In this document: in pieces, positions 1 through 7,142 of the stretch | Position numbering within the stretch: the first letter of the stretch is position 1 | Layout of the letters: every line of letters starts with the position of its first letter | NCBI GenBank assembly: GCA_028700615.1 | Contig: JAQVSH010000089.1 | Location: forward strand, 1-7,209 | Direction of reading: 5' to 3' | From: Bacteroidales bacterium | Lineage (GTDB): Bacteria > Bacteroidota > Bacteroidia > Bacteroidales > UBA4181 | DNA: 7,209 bases | Program-made: the position numbers and the translations under genes | Notes under the pieces: model-generated | Told to the model about the DNA's origin: nothing | Database searches by the model: none | Seen by the model: only the letters and a program-made list of their open reading frames with translations

Positions 1-710
1 TGAAGGTAACCTTCTTTGCGCCAGTAAACATCCTGGTCGCCGGCATTGGTCAAAGCGGTATTGATGAATGTGGTGTATTTGCCTCCTGAAGATGCCGGAC
101 GATACGCGTCAATCAGGATCGTGTAGGTAGAACCTGATGAAAGCCCGTGCTTGCAATAGAATGCAGGGTTGAAGTCAACCGTTTTGATGGCACCGTCTTT
201 TTTGTTGAAGCCTGTGCACGGTGCATAGTCATTCTCCGCACCGGCGGTCGTCCCCAGTTCATTCTCGCCATGGTGGTACGCAATGAGGTCAGCACCTACC
301 GTAGCCTTCAAAGGATTGGGCTGGTTGAACTCCCAAAGTCCTACCAAGCCTGAAATTTCCTTGCATTTCTGGCCAACGGTGATTTCATAGACATTGACAT
401 TCACGCTACTGCTGTAGCTGCCGGACGAAATGGTAATGGTCGCATCGCCTGAATCATATGTTGTTACTTTTCCATAAGCGTCTACAGCGGCAACTTCGGG
501 ATTGGAACTGCTAAAAGTAAACTCATAGTCTGTACAGTCCCAGGGAACAGGGTATGCGGGAACCATCGCCGATGTACCCAGGTTCAGGCTTAAATCACTG
601 CCATTTTCAATGCCCTGTAGTTTTACGCCGTCACCGAATTTATCGTTACATGCGGTCATAACCAGACAAGTGCACATCAGCGCTAAACTCTTGAATGTAT
701 ATTTTTTCAT
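1..710 (-). CDS. Surface lipoprotein with Big_2 and LamG-like domains, partial (3' end beyond the window)
   Basis: I translated this frame by hand: it is open for 236 codons from the ATG at 708-710 to the window edge, with no stop. Residues 1-20 form a lipoprotein signal peptide (start MKKYTFKSLALM, lipobox MTAC) with the acylated Cys at 21, followed by Asn-Asp, as in surface-exported Bacteroidota lipoproteins. Residues about 37-108 look like a bacterial Ig-like Big_2 domain (SSNPEVAAVDAYGKVTT, then GDATITI). From about 119 a LamG/concanavalin-like sandwich begins (GLVGLWEFNQ; TYTILIDAYRP; TTFINTALTNAGDQDVYW). The start lies 13 bp after the susD stop, so the gene is probably co-transcribed. 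Third position after a SusC/SusD pair is typical of surface glycan-binding proteins, so a carbohydrate-binding role is inferred. A hydrolase domain in the missing C-terminal part cannot be excluded. The lipobox has Met at -3, slightly atypical. Confidence 0.85.
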   Translation of the reverse strand, partial: MKKYTFKSLALMCTCLVMTACNDKFGDGVKLQGIENGSDLSLNLGTSAMVPAYPVPWDCTDYEFTFSSSNPEVAAVDAYGKVTTYDSGDATITISSGSYSSSVNVNVYEITVGQKCKEISGLVGLWEFNQPNPLKATVGADLIAYHHGENELGTTAGAENDYAPCTGFNKKDGAIKTVDFNPAFYCKHGLSSGSTYTILIDAYRPASSGGKYTTFINTALTNAGDQDVYWRKEGYL

Positions 711-723
711 AATCGTTATCGTA

Positions 724-2394
724 TTATTGGATTAAGTTCATCTTTTCTTCCAGGGAGATACCAATATCCTTGTTCAGGATCACATCGCTTTCAGGAGTAG
801 GAACAAACATTCTATATTCTGCCCAGGTTGTTGAGGGCGCGTTAGGCTCTTTCAACGAGTTGCCGTTAATCATAAAAGTAGGATTCTGTGCGCGCAGGTT
901 GAAGTGATCCTTCACGCGGTTCATGCGTTGCATATCATGATAGCGTGTCGCGGAAACGGTCCATTCCATGGCAACTTCCCAACCATGTTCGTTGTAAGCG
1001 GCTTCCGCCAACTCACTAGCGCTCATCGTGGAAGGATACACGTTGGCGCTTCCGTCAGCACGGGTTGCGCTTGCACCCTGACCGTCGGCACGGTTGCGGA
1101 CCATGTTCACGCAGTTGATTGCCTCGGCACTGGTCTGGCCTGAACGGCCCAAAGCCTCGGCATACCACAAGTAAACCTCGCTGATCCGAATCATCTGGTG
1201 CGTCTTCTGGCCCCAGCCACGGAACTGGGAGCCCATGGACTGATAAGGATTGTACTCTGTCACCATGTCGTTGGTTTCCAGGTATTTTCCACCATAAGGG
1301 AAACGGTTTCCTTCGGGAACGCTTGAGGAGTACCAGGGATAAGCGGCATTGTTGGCCTTTACGTAAGTAACCACCGGATAAGTCGTTGTCTTACGCGGTC
1401 CATCCGGCATGTTGTACCAGAAACTGATTTCTCCGCGGATGTTGTTATAACCGTCGGCGCAGTCGGGTATATCCACAATTGCACCACGGGCAGCCTCGCT
1501 TCTGTCTCCGTCACCGTACAACGCGTAGTTGTAGAAAGCGCCCAGGATAAGTTCCTTGTTGTTTCTGTCAGACGTGTTCAGTTTTACAGAGAACAGTTTG
1601 GCAAAGTCATCATACATGGAATAGTTATATCGGCTTCCCAAACCGTCAATCACTTCCTTTGCCTTGTTCGCAGCCAACGTGTAATACTCGGTACCTCTGT
1701 TCAGGGGCCACCCCGCCATGGTCAGGTAGACGTTAGACAACAGTGCCTTTGCGGCAGCAGAGTTAGCGGCAACATTGATGCCGTTCAATGCCTGGGGAAC
1801 AGTTGTATAGTTGTCCGGCAAGTTTTCAGCGGCCTTCAGGTCGGGGACGATCACCTCATCGTAAATCTTAGCCACTGTACTTAATCCCATGCTGTTATCA
1901 ATGATGTTCGTGGTAATCATCGGTATAGGGCCAAACAGACGGACGAGTTTGAAGTAACTCCATCCTCTCCAGAAGTGAGCCTGATTCAACGCATAGTCCA
2001 ACGTGGACTCTGAGACGCCCGGAGCGTTAGCCGCACCGTCAAGAATGTAGTTGGCTGCTTTGATAATCAGCCATACTTTCTCCCATTCGTCAAGCGTACA
2101 ACCATTACCTGAAGAAACATTGTATAAGTCCAACTCTCTGTTCAGGGCCTTATTGGAAGCAGGGTGCGTGGAAATATCATCACCCATCTGACCTTCACAG
2201 TTCTGTGTATCATACATCACGCCACGGCTCACCTGGCGGTACAAGACGTCTACCGCATCGTCAACATCACTGGCTTGCTTAAACGCGTCACTTGTCAGCA
2301 ATTGACCGTTTGGGGTTTCCTCAAGGAAGTCATCGCAAGCGTATGTGCCCAGTACGAGGATTCCCAGTGCGAATATCTTAAAAATACTCTTCAT
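724..2394 (-). CDS. SusD/RagB-like outer-membrane nutrient-binding lipoprotein
   Basis: The protein has 556 residues, a normal SusD length. A lipoprotein signal peptide covers residues 1-19 (lipobox GTYAC, Cys20), followed by DDFLEE, the usual acidic start of mature SusD proteins. The N-terminal SusD-like region (about 21-215) contains the hallmark helix at 137-160 (NQAHFWRGWSYFKLVRLFGP). The C-terminal SusD/RagB domain (about 330-556) carries IRISEVYLWYAEA (402-414), a VRNRAD helix (432-437), a GWEVAMEW...RYHDMQR motif (471-490), and the closing FVPTPESDVILNKDI (530-544). The family forms a hinged lid on the SusC barrel at the cell surface and binds oligosaccharides by TPR-like helices. The gene starts 31 bp after the susC stop and ends 13 bp before the next lipoprotein start, so it is part of one operon. 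No strong Shine-Dalgarno is seen, as usual in this phylum. The ligand cannot be deduced. Confidence 0.96.
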   Translation of the reverse strand: MKSIFKIFALGILVLGTYACDDFLEETPNGQLLTSDAFKQASDVDDAVDVLYRQVSRGVMYDTQNCEGQMGDDISTHPASNKALNRELDLYNVSSGNGCTLDEWEKVWLIIKAANYILDGAANAPGVSESTLDYALNQAHFWRGWSYFKLVRLFGPIPMITTNIIDNSMGLSTVAKIYDEVIVPDLKAAENLPDNYTTVPQALNGINVAANSAAAKALLSNVYLTMAGWPLNRGTEYYTLAANKAKEVIDGLGSRYNYSMYDDFAKLFSVKLNTSDRNNKELILGAFYNYALYGDGDRSEAARGAIVDIPDCADGYNNIRGEISFWYNMPDGPRKTTTYPVVTYVKANNAAYPWYSSSVPEGNRFPYGGKYLETNDMVTEYNPYQSMGSQFRGWGQKTHQMIRISEVYLWYAEALGRSGQTSAEAINCVNMVRNRADGQGASATRADGSANVYPSTMSASELAEAAYNEHGWEVAMEWTVSATRYHDMQRMNRVKDHFNLRAQNPTFMINGNSLKEPNAPSTTWAEYRMFVPTPESDVILNKDIGISLEEKMNLIQ

Positions 2395-2425
2395 AATTAT
2401 CTTTCAGTTTTTTAATTCGTTCACG

Positions 2426-5400
2426 TTAAAAGTCGAATCGTACCGAGAATGTAAATGATCTCGGCATAGGCATTGAACCACTATCAAGACCGAATACGGT
2501 ATCCTGGGCATCATCACGGTTAGTCTCTGATACCGTCTCAGGATCAAGTCCCTTGTAGCTTGTAAGTACGAACAGGTTCTCCACGTTGAAGCCTAGGCGG
2601 ATGTCAGAAATCCTGGTCCTTTCTTTTGGGAAGGTGTACCCCAGGGAGAGGTTCTGCAGACGCAGGAATGTACCGTTCTCCAGGAATTGTGTAGAGTTAG
2701 GGGTATTCTGGTTGATCGGGTTTGTCAAGCTTGCATAGCGTGCTTTGCCCTTGTCAGCCACGTGTTCCCAACTACGGTTATAACCCTCCCGGCTGGTGAT
2801 GAAACGGGAGGGACCGGACATGGCTGTTGCCATATAGCGGCCCACATTCAAACGGTCAAAACGGCTGGTGAAACGGAACAAGAAGTTGGCATCCCAGTTC
2901 TTGTGCCTGATGGAGTTGTTCCAGCCGAAAACCCAGTCAGGAATGGTATTCCCTACAGCGATACGGTCTTCTGTATTGAGCATGTTGGTTGTGCCGCCAT
3001 CTTTGGTATGGAACAAGTTGACACCCGTGTCACTGAGACCTGCCCAGTCATACAAATAGAACATCCCTACGGGGGAACCTTTCTGCAAGATGAAAACTCC
3101 GCCTGAGTACAGTGAGCCGCGCCCCTCATCCGGAATGATAAAGTCCTCACCGGCAAGGTCTAAAACCTTGTTGCTGTTGTATGCTGCGGTCAGATTTGTT
3201 TCCCAGGTGAAGTTTTTGTTTGAAACAGCTATCGCAGTCAACGTGAATTCAGCACCCTTGTTGCGGATTTCGCCTTGGTTTACCCATACGTTACCACCAC
3301 CATAGTAAGAAGGCAATGATTTCTGGAACAACAGGTCGGTCGTATTCTTGACATAGAAGTCGGTTGTCAAGGTTATACGGTTCCCGAGAACGCCAAGGTC
3401 TAAGCCTACGTTATACTGGGCGGTCTTCTCCCATTTCAGATCGGGATTGCTTGCACCTGCGGGCCAGTATCCTGTGTAACCGGTTTGGGTACCATAAGAT
3501 GCCCCCCGGCTGACGAACTCTAAACGGGCGTAAGTCTCATAAGGACTGACGGCGTGGTTACCAATGGTCCCATAGCTGGCGCGAAGCTTCAGTTGGTTCA
3601 CAAAGTTTTTATTAAAGAAGCTCTCTTCATGGATATTCCAACCCAGACCGATGGATGGAAAGTATGCCCAACGGTTGTCCTTGCTCAACTCAGAAGCGCC
3701 ATCGGCTCTCATCGTGCCGGTTAGTAAGTACCTGCCTTTATAGCTATAGTTTAGACGACCCAGGAAGGAACACAATGCACTGTTGGAGAAACTTGAAGAA
3801 CCATTGATACTCGTACCTGCAGCCACATTCCAATACGTAGTCGCTTCGTTGCTGATACCCTGTGTCGTGAAAGAGGTGCCGGAACTCTTGTTCTTTGAAA
3901 ACTCTGCAACAGCGGTGGCGGTCAGGTGATGGTCCGTACCAAAAAACTTGTCATAAGTCAGGTTATTGATGTTACGCCAGGACTGAGAATTGTCGTTATA
4001 ATTCACGGCATAGGCCTCATAACCGGCAGCAATCTTTGAGGATTGGAAGTTTTTTTCCTGGTTTGTTGCCTTTGTGTACAAACCCTGAGTGGAGAATGTC
4101 AAACCGTCGGCAATTTTGAAGATCAAGTCTCCAAAAAGGCTGTTCGTATGCGAATTGCGGTCCGTATAGTCTGCCATTACATTCGCGTAAGGGTTCGTGT
4201 GAATAGAGTTATACGGGTCTTTATTATAAACACCGTTTGCATCCATCAGATCCATCGTTGGTGAATACGAATAGATGCCGTCAAAGGCATCCTTAGGGAC
4301 ACTGTTATGGCCCTTGCCGAAAGAAGAATAGATGAAGCTGTTGAATTTCAGCCAGGGGGCGATTTCGGTGGTCAAGCCACCTTTTACGGTGTAACTGCGG
4401 TTTTCTACCGTGACATACTGAGCCGTTTTATCAGAAATCGTGCCGGTCACATAGTACTGCGTTTTCTGGCTACCACCGCTGATGTTGATATTGTACTTCT
4501 GTATAAAACCTGTGCGGATCATTTGGTCAAGCCAGTCAACACCCTTTGTGCCTGCTTTGTAAGCGGCCATGTCCGCATCAGAGATGGAACCTGCGCCATT
4601 GACCTCATTATAGGCACGGGCATATTCCCAGGCACTCATCAAGTCAGGCTCTTTTGCCAACGTATTCAACACCAGGCGGGTATCAAAAACAACCTTTGAA
4701 CCAGCCTTCGCTCTCTTGGTTGTGACCAGGATCACACCGTTGGCCCCCTGAGAACCGTAGATCGAGGTTGCGGATGCATCCTTCAAAACCTGAATGTTCT
4801 CAATATCGTTCGGATTACTTGGGGAAGGAGCGCCAATCACACCGTCAACAACCCAAAGAGGTTCGTTACTCTTGTTCAGGGAAGTAGTACCCCGAACACG
4901 GATCTGCATGTCACCGTCACCACTGGTTGTCGTGATGTTCGTGCCGGCAACTTTACCTTGCAACAGGTTGGCAATGCCAGTCTGCGGAACATTGGCGATC
5001 TTGTTTGATGACACGGAGCTAATGGCGCCAGTCAAATCAGACTTGCGAACCGTACCGTAACCGATGGCCACCACTTCTTCAATTCCGATGGTCTCTTCTT
5101 CCATGGTGATATTTATGGTCGTTTGGTTCCCTACCGCCACTTCCTGCGTACGCATTCCCACAAATGAAAAAACAAGCGTCGCGTCGTCCGGGACACCTGG
5201 CAGAAAGTAGCTTCCGTCTCCGCTGCTTATGGTCCCTTTCGTAGTCCCTTTTATGGAAACCGTGACTCCGGGAAGCTGGCCGCCTGTATCGTCAGTGACT
5301 TTGCCTGTAATGGTCTTTACAGGTTGATCGACGAAAGACGGATCGGATGCTTTCCGGATGACTATTTGTCTTTTATAGACATTATAGAAGACAGGTTCGC

Positions 5401-5707
5401 CTTCCAGGATTTTATCCAAAATCTGGTTGATCGACGCATTCTTCAGTTCGACATTCACCTTTTTGTCGACGTTCAGGTCTTCATTCCTGTACAGGAAAAC
5501 ATACTCGCTGTTTTTTTCCAGGTACTGGATGACATTCCGGATCGTGCTGTTCTGCAGACCAATGTTTAAACGGGTATTTTGCGAGTAACTGTTCGCACTT
5601 CCCGTTACAATGAACCCTAATAAAAAAATCCAAATCAAGCGCATAACCTTCCATAGTTTTTTTGGACTTTCCTTGAAAAGGAAGTCCGGTAAATGCTTTT
5701 TTTTCAT
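2426..5707 (-). CDS. SusC-like TonB-dependent outer-membrane transporter with STN signalling domain
   Basis: This 1093-residue protein imports glycans across the outer membrane with TonB energy, in complex with the SusD partner encoded 31 bp downstream. Domains in order: a long basic n-region and hydrophobic core (about 20-42), with probable cleavage near SYSQ (40-43); STN/secretin-like domain (about 45-118), which marks FecA-type transducers that talk to an anti-sigma factor; carboxypeptidase-D regulatory-like Ig domain (about 133-203, ITGKVTDDTGGQLPGVTV); TonB box (EEVVAIGYGT, 210-219); plug (about 220-335, including LWVVDG, IQVLKDASATSIYG and GANGVILVTT); then the beta-barrel to a terminal Phe (SFTFSVRFDF). 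An in-frame TAA lies 18 nt before the ATG, so this is the first possible start; Met22 is a later alternative, but the longer start fits STN-type SusC proteins. The upstream FecR and probable ECF sigma gene suggest ligand-induced autoregulation. Substrate unknown. Confidence 0.97.
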   Translation of the reverse strand: MKKKHLPDFLFKESPKKLWKVMRLIWIFLLGFIVTGSANSYSQNTRLNIGLQNSTIRNVIQYLEKNSEYVFLYRNEDLNVDKKVNVELKNASINQILDKILEGEPVFYNVYKRQIVIRKASDPSFVDQPVKTITGKVTDDTGGQLPGVTVSIKGTTKGTISSGDGSYFLPGVPDDATLVFSFVGMRTQEVAVGNQTTINITMEEETIGIEEVVAIGYGTVRKSDLTGAISSVSSNKIANVPQTGIANLLQGKVAGTNITTTSGDGDMQIRVRGTTSLNKSNEPLWVVDGVIGAPSPSNPNDIENIQVLKDASATSIYGSQGANGVILVTTKRAKAGSKVVFDTRLVLNTLAKEPDLMSAWEYARAYNEVNGAGSISDADMAAYKAGTKGVDWLDQMIRTGFIQKYNINISGGSQKTQYYVTGTISDKTAQYVTVENRSYTVKGGLTTEIAPWLKFNSFIYSSFGKGHNSVPKDAFDGIYSYSPTMDLMDANGVYNKDPYNSIHTNPYANVMADYTDRNSHTNSLFGDLIFKIADGLTFSTQGLYTKATNQEKNFQSSKIAAGYEAYAVNYNDNSQSWRNINNLTYDKFFGTDHHLTATAVAEFSKNKSSGTSFTTQGISNEATTYWNVAAGTSINGSSSFSNSALCSFLGRLNYSYKGRYLLTGTMRADGASELSKDNRWAYFPSIGLGWNIHEESFFNKNFVNQLKLRASYGTIGNHAVSPYETYARLEFVSRGASYGTQTGYTGYWPAGASNPDLKWEKTAQYNVGLDLGVLGNRITLTTDFYVKNTTDLLFQKSLPSYYGGGNVWVNQGEIRNKGAEFTLTAIAVSNKNFTWETNLTAAYNSNKVLDLAGEDFIIPDEGRGSLYSGGVFILQKGSPVGMFYLYDWAGLSDTGVNLFHTKDGGTTNMLNTEDRIAVGNTIPDWVFGWNNSIRHKNWDANFLFRFTSRFDRLNVGRYMATAMSGPSRFITSREGYNRSWEHVADKGKARYASLTNPINQNTPNSTQFLENGTFLRLQNLSLGYTFPKERTRISDIRLGFNVENLFVLTSYKGLDPETVSETNRDDAQDTVFGLDSGSMPMPRSFTFSVRFDF
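5664..5687. repeat. Short inverted repeat inside the susC 5' coding region
   Basis: On the plus strand GGACTT-T-CCTT, loop GAA, AAGG-AAGTCC: a 10-bp stem with one bulged base. In the susC mRNA it starts about 20 nt after the ATG and spans codons for PDFLFKESP. It could form a hairpin near the translation start, or be a chance effect of the codons. On the plus strand it is followed 9 nt later by a run of eight T, too far for a classic intrinsic terminator. Confidence 0.45.
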
Positions 5708-5714
5708 AACTTTG
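5707..5714 (+). promoter_or_regulatory. Candidate Bacteroides -7 promoter element, antisense to susC
   Basis: The plus strand reads TAACTTTG, an exact match to the Bacteroides primary sigma -7 consensus TAnnTTTG. It sits over the susC start codon and leader, pointing away from susC towards the hairpin at 5759-5790. The expected -33 TTTG is absent: about 20 bp upstream (near 5683-5686) the sequence is AGTC. The nearest TTTG (5661-5664) is 42 bp away. A start site near 5720 would be expected. Confidence 0.35.
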
Positions 5715-5758
5715 TTTTGATTTTACAATAAATACTGTTTACGTGATGGTATTTGGAT
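5708..5758 (-). promoter_or_regulatory. susC leader and expected ECF-controlled promoter region
   Basis: This is the only space between the hairpin behind fecR and the susC ATG. If the hairpin stops fecR transcription, the promoter for the transporter operon must lie here or overlap the hairpin. The stretch is AT-rich and has no match to TTTG...TAnnTTTG on the minus strand, consistent with use of an alternative (ECF) sigma factor, whose consensus I cannot assign. GTAAA occurs twice, 16 bp apart from start to start (GTAAACAG and GTAAAATC). There is no clear Shine-Dalgarno before the ATG (CAAAACAAAGTT). Confidence 0.3.
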
Positions 5759-5801
5759 AAACCGGCGAATGTGCCACCATTTGCCGGTTTTCATTTTATT
5801 T
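5721..5801 (+). ncRNA. Candidate cis-antisense small RNA between fecR and susC (DonS-like)
   Basis: Inferred transcript of about 75-80 nt on the plus strand. It would start roughly 7 nt after the -7 box TAACTTTG (5707-5714), run through the AT-rich stretch complementary to the susC leader, and end in the hairpin 5759-5790 plus the U-rich tail TTTTCATTTTATTT (5788-5801). It contains no ORF of more than a few codons (ATG-GTA-TTT-GGA-TAA at 5746-5760 is the only one seen). Position and orientation match the DonS-type antisense RNAs described in Bacteroides fragilis, which repress susCD-type operons controlled by ECF/anti-sigma pairs (from memory). The ends are estimates. Alternatively the hairpin only serves the fecR transcript. 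Confidence 0.35.
5759..5801 (+). terminator. Hairpin with U-rich tail, best read as an intrinsic terminator on the plus strand
   Basis: Left arm AAACCGGCGAATG (5759-5771), loop TGCCAC (5772-5777), right arm CATTTGCCGGTTT (5778-5790). All 13 positions pair in plus-strand RNA, one as G-U (5767 with 5782). The tail TTTTCATTTTATTT is U-rich. In minus-strand RNA the same position becomes an A-C mismatch and the following bases are UUUAUCC, a poorer tail. The hairpin begins directly after the fecR TGA in the minus-strand transcript, so it may also attenuate or stop read-through from fecR into susC, or act on both strands. Confidence 0.6.
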
Positions 5802-6978
5802 CATAGGCATTCCTGTTTAGAAGATTAAACTGAATCCCGGAAACGTGTTCGAGATACTCGAATGCCTCATCAATTCCCTGGGTTAAATCAAGTTTCCCGC
5901 TGATCTTCATGGACCCCTTTGCCGGATCATCAAGGTGCAGGCGTACGTGATAAGACCGTTCCAGTTTTTTAAGGATGCCGGAGAGGGCTGTTTCTTCAAA
6001 ACTCAGCAACCCCTTTGTCCACGATGCGTAAAGTCCGGCATCGGCTTCATGGATTTTCGTGTCTTTTTTCGTTTTATCATAAACGGCCATTTGGTTCGGC
6101 CTCAGTACCAGGTCTTTTTCAAACCACCGGGATACATCGCTGTGAAAAGCGACAGCGCCTTCTTCCAGTGCCGTTTGGACAGTCGCGTCTTCCGGGTAGG
6201 CCGAGACATTGAAACGTGTCCCAAGAACCCGGATTTCCAGGTCATTGGTTTTGACGATGAACGGTTGATCAGGATTTTTGCATACATCGAAAAAAGCCTC
6301 TCCCGATAAGATGATCTCCCTTCTTTTTCCAGTGAACCTGGTAGGATAAATGAGACGGCTTCCGGCGTTTAGCCAAACCGTTGTCCCGTCAGGGAGCAGG
6401 ACCCTGGAACGGTTGCCATAAGGAATGATGAGTTGGTTCATCTTGGGGATCTCCTTATTTCCTGATACGAGCGGGATCTGATCGTCATTTACAAGGAGGA
6501 CATCCTTTTTTGAATAGTCCAGAACCGATTCTTTTTTCTCCAGCCTGATCTGATCCTTGTTGTCCAGGATCAAAACAGGCTCGTCGTTGTTGGTCGGAAT
6601 GTCAAAACGCTGTGCAAAATCACGGCTTTCCTGATGCCTCATCTGAAGATAGGCCACCGAACTGCCGATAGCGAGAAACAGAATCGCGACGGCCGCGTAT
6701 CGCGTCAGGGAAATCCACACGTTACGGCGGTGACGTTGCCTGTCGGTCAAGTCCAGTTGACGAAGGATTCTTCGTGCCAAAGCTCTCTTGTCTTCTTCCA
6801 GGAACTCTTCTGCGGAGTAGCGAAGTTTCTCAAATTCTTTCTTGAAATGGATGATATATTCAGTTTCCCGCGGGTTCAGCTTCATATAGCTTTCCCAGTA
6901 GTCTTCGATTTCCGCGGAAGAGTGATAAATCCATTTGAAGAATAAAGGATTCTCAATAAGCTGTTCGTCTATTTGCAT
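5791..6978 (-). CDS. FecR-like anti-sigma factor (inner membrane)
   Basis: The protein has 395 residues, a usual length for Bacteroidota FecR proteins. The N-terminal cytoplasmic part (1-88) is helical and charged and would hold the ECF sigma factor. One membrane segment lies at about 93-113 (RYAAVAILFLAIGSSVAYLQM region). The periplasmic part has a linker, the FecR domain (about 183-277; IPYGNRSRVLLPDGTTVWLN, GSRLIYPTRF, GEAFFDV, VLGTRFNVSAYPED) and the C-terminal DUF4974/FecR_C domain (about 324-394; LSFEETALSGILKKLE, ISGKLDL, AYEIK), which resembles an STN fold and is thought to contact the transporter. The ATG is preceded in frame by TGA at 6997-6999, and no other start lies between. It probably senses ligand-loaded SusC through its STN domain and releases the sigma factor. 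The gene lies 83 bp upstream of susC and 164 bp after the probable sigma gene. Confidence 0.95.
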   Translation of the reverse strand: MQIDEQLIENPLFFKWIYHSSAEIEDYWESYMKLNPRETEYIIHFKKEFEKLRYSAEEFLEEDKRALARRILRQLDLTDRQRHRRNVWISLTRYAAVAILFLAIGSSVAYLQMRHQESRDFAQRFDIPTNNDEPVLILDNKDQIRLEKKESVLDYSKKDVLLVNDDQIPLVSGNKEIPKMNQLIIPYGNRSRVLLPDGTTVWLNAGSRLIYPTRFTGKRREIILSGEAFFDVCKNPDQPFIVKTNDLEIRVLGTRFNVSAYPEDATVQTALEEGAVAFHSDVSRWFEKDLVLRPNQMAVYDKTKKDTKIHEADAGLYASWTKGLLSFEETALSGILKKLERSYHVRLHLDDPAKGSMKISGKLDLTQGIDEAFEYLEHVSGIQFNLLNRNAYEIK

Positions 6979-7142
6979 GTTCCTTTTCGAATTAAATCAC
7001 AGATAAGAGGAAGAGACAGGGGAAAAGGGACAAAAATCAGCTTTCTTTTTTTATGCTTTATAACATACGATTGGGGGAGCAGAAGCGTTTAGATCAGAAT
7101 CCCTGCCCGGGAGCAAAGCTGCAACATGGGGAAGGAGGGATG
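6979..7142 (-). other. Intergenic region between the probable sigma gene and fecR
   Basis: This 164-bp stretch holds no ORF beyond 13 codons. Read on the minus strand, it contains a pyrimidine-rich tract (about 6998-7035, many C/T runs) shortly before the fecR start, and an A-rich run (7049-7055 region). GATTTTTG (7033-7040 area) resembles the -7 element TAnnTTTG except for its first base, but no TTTG lies about 20 bp upstream, so a separate fecR promoter is not supported. AAAAGGAAC directly before the ATG is purine-rich, yet too close for a classic Shine-Dalgarno. No terminator-like hairpin follows the upstream stop, so sigma gene and fecR may be co-transcribed. Confidence 0.5.

Noticed and set aside
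113..353. Two overlapping open frames (minus 113-295, plus 147-353) near the left end
   Set aside because: Both overlap the lipoprotein frame, which has a signal peptide, lipobox and Big_2/LamG-like motifs; neither alternative shows any.
2687..3106. Plus-strand open frame of 139 codons opposite susC
   Set aside because: It lies wholly inside a well-supported SusC barrel coding region; its translation is Cys- and Val-rich, low in recognisable motifs, and has no promoter or family resemblance.
4307..4699. Plus-strand open frame of 130 codons opposite susC
   Set aside because: Antisense shadow of SusC; no domain motif, and no neighbouring plus-strand gene.
5697..5704. Run of eight A at susC codons 2-4 as a phase-variation slippage tract
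   Set aside because: Eight bases is short, AAA-rich second codons are common in this phylum, and there is no sign of frame loss.
5661..5714. TTTG at 5661-5664 as the -33 partner of TAACTTTG
   Set aside because: The spacing is 42 bp, about twice that of Bacteroides promoters, so it was not counted as support.
5935..6309. Plus-strand open frame of 124 codons opposite fecR
   Set aside because: Antisense shadow of the conserved FecR domain region; the minus-strand protein explains the sequence fully.
7089..7127. Minus-strand 12-residue ORF (MLQLCSRAGILI) between the probable sigma gene and fecR
   Set aside because: Very short, no ribosome-binding signal seen and no repeated regulatory codons typical of a leader peptide.
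7099..7141. Inverted pair ATCCCT / AGGGAT flanking about 31 nt after the probable sigma gene stop
   Set aside because: Only 6 bp of pairing with a long loop and no U-tract; does not support a terminator.
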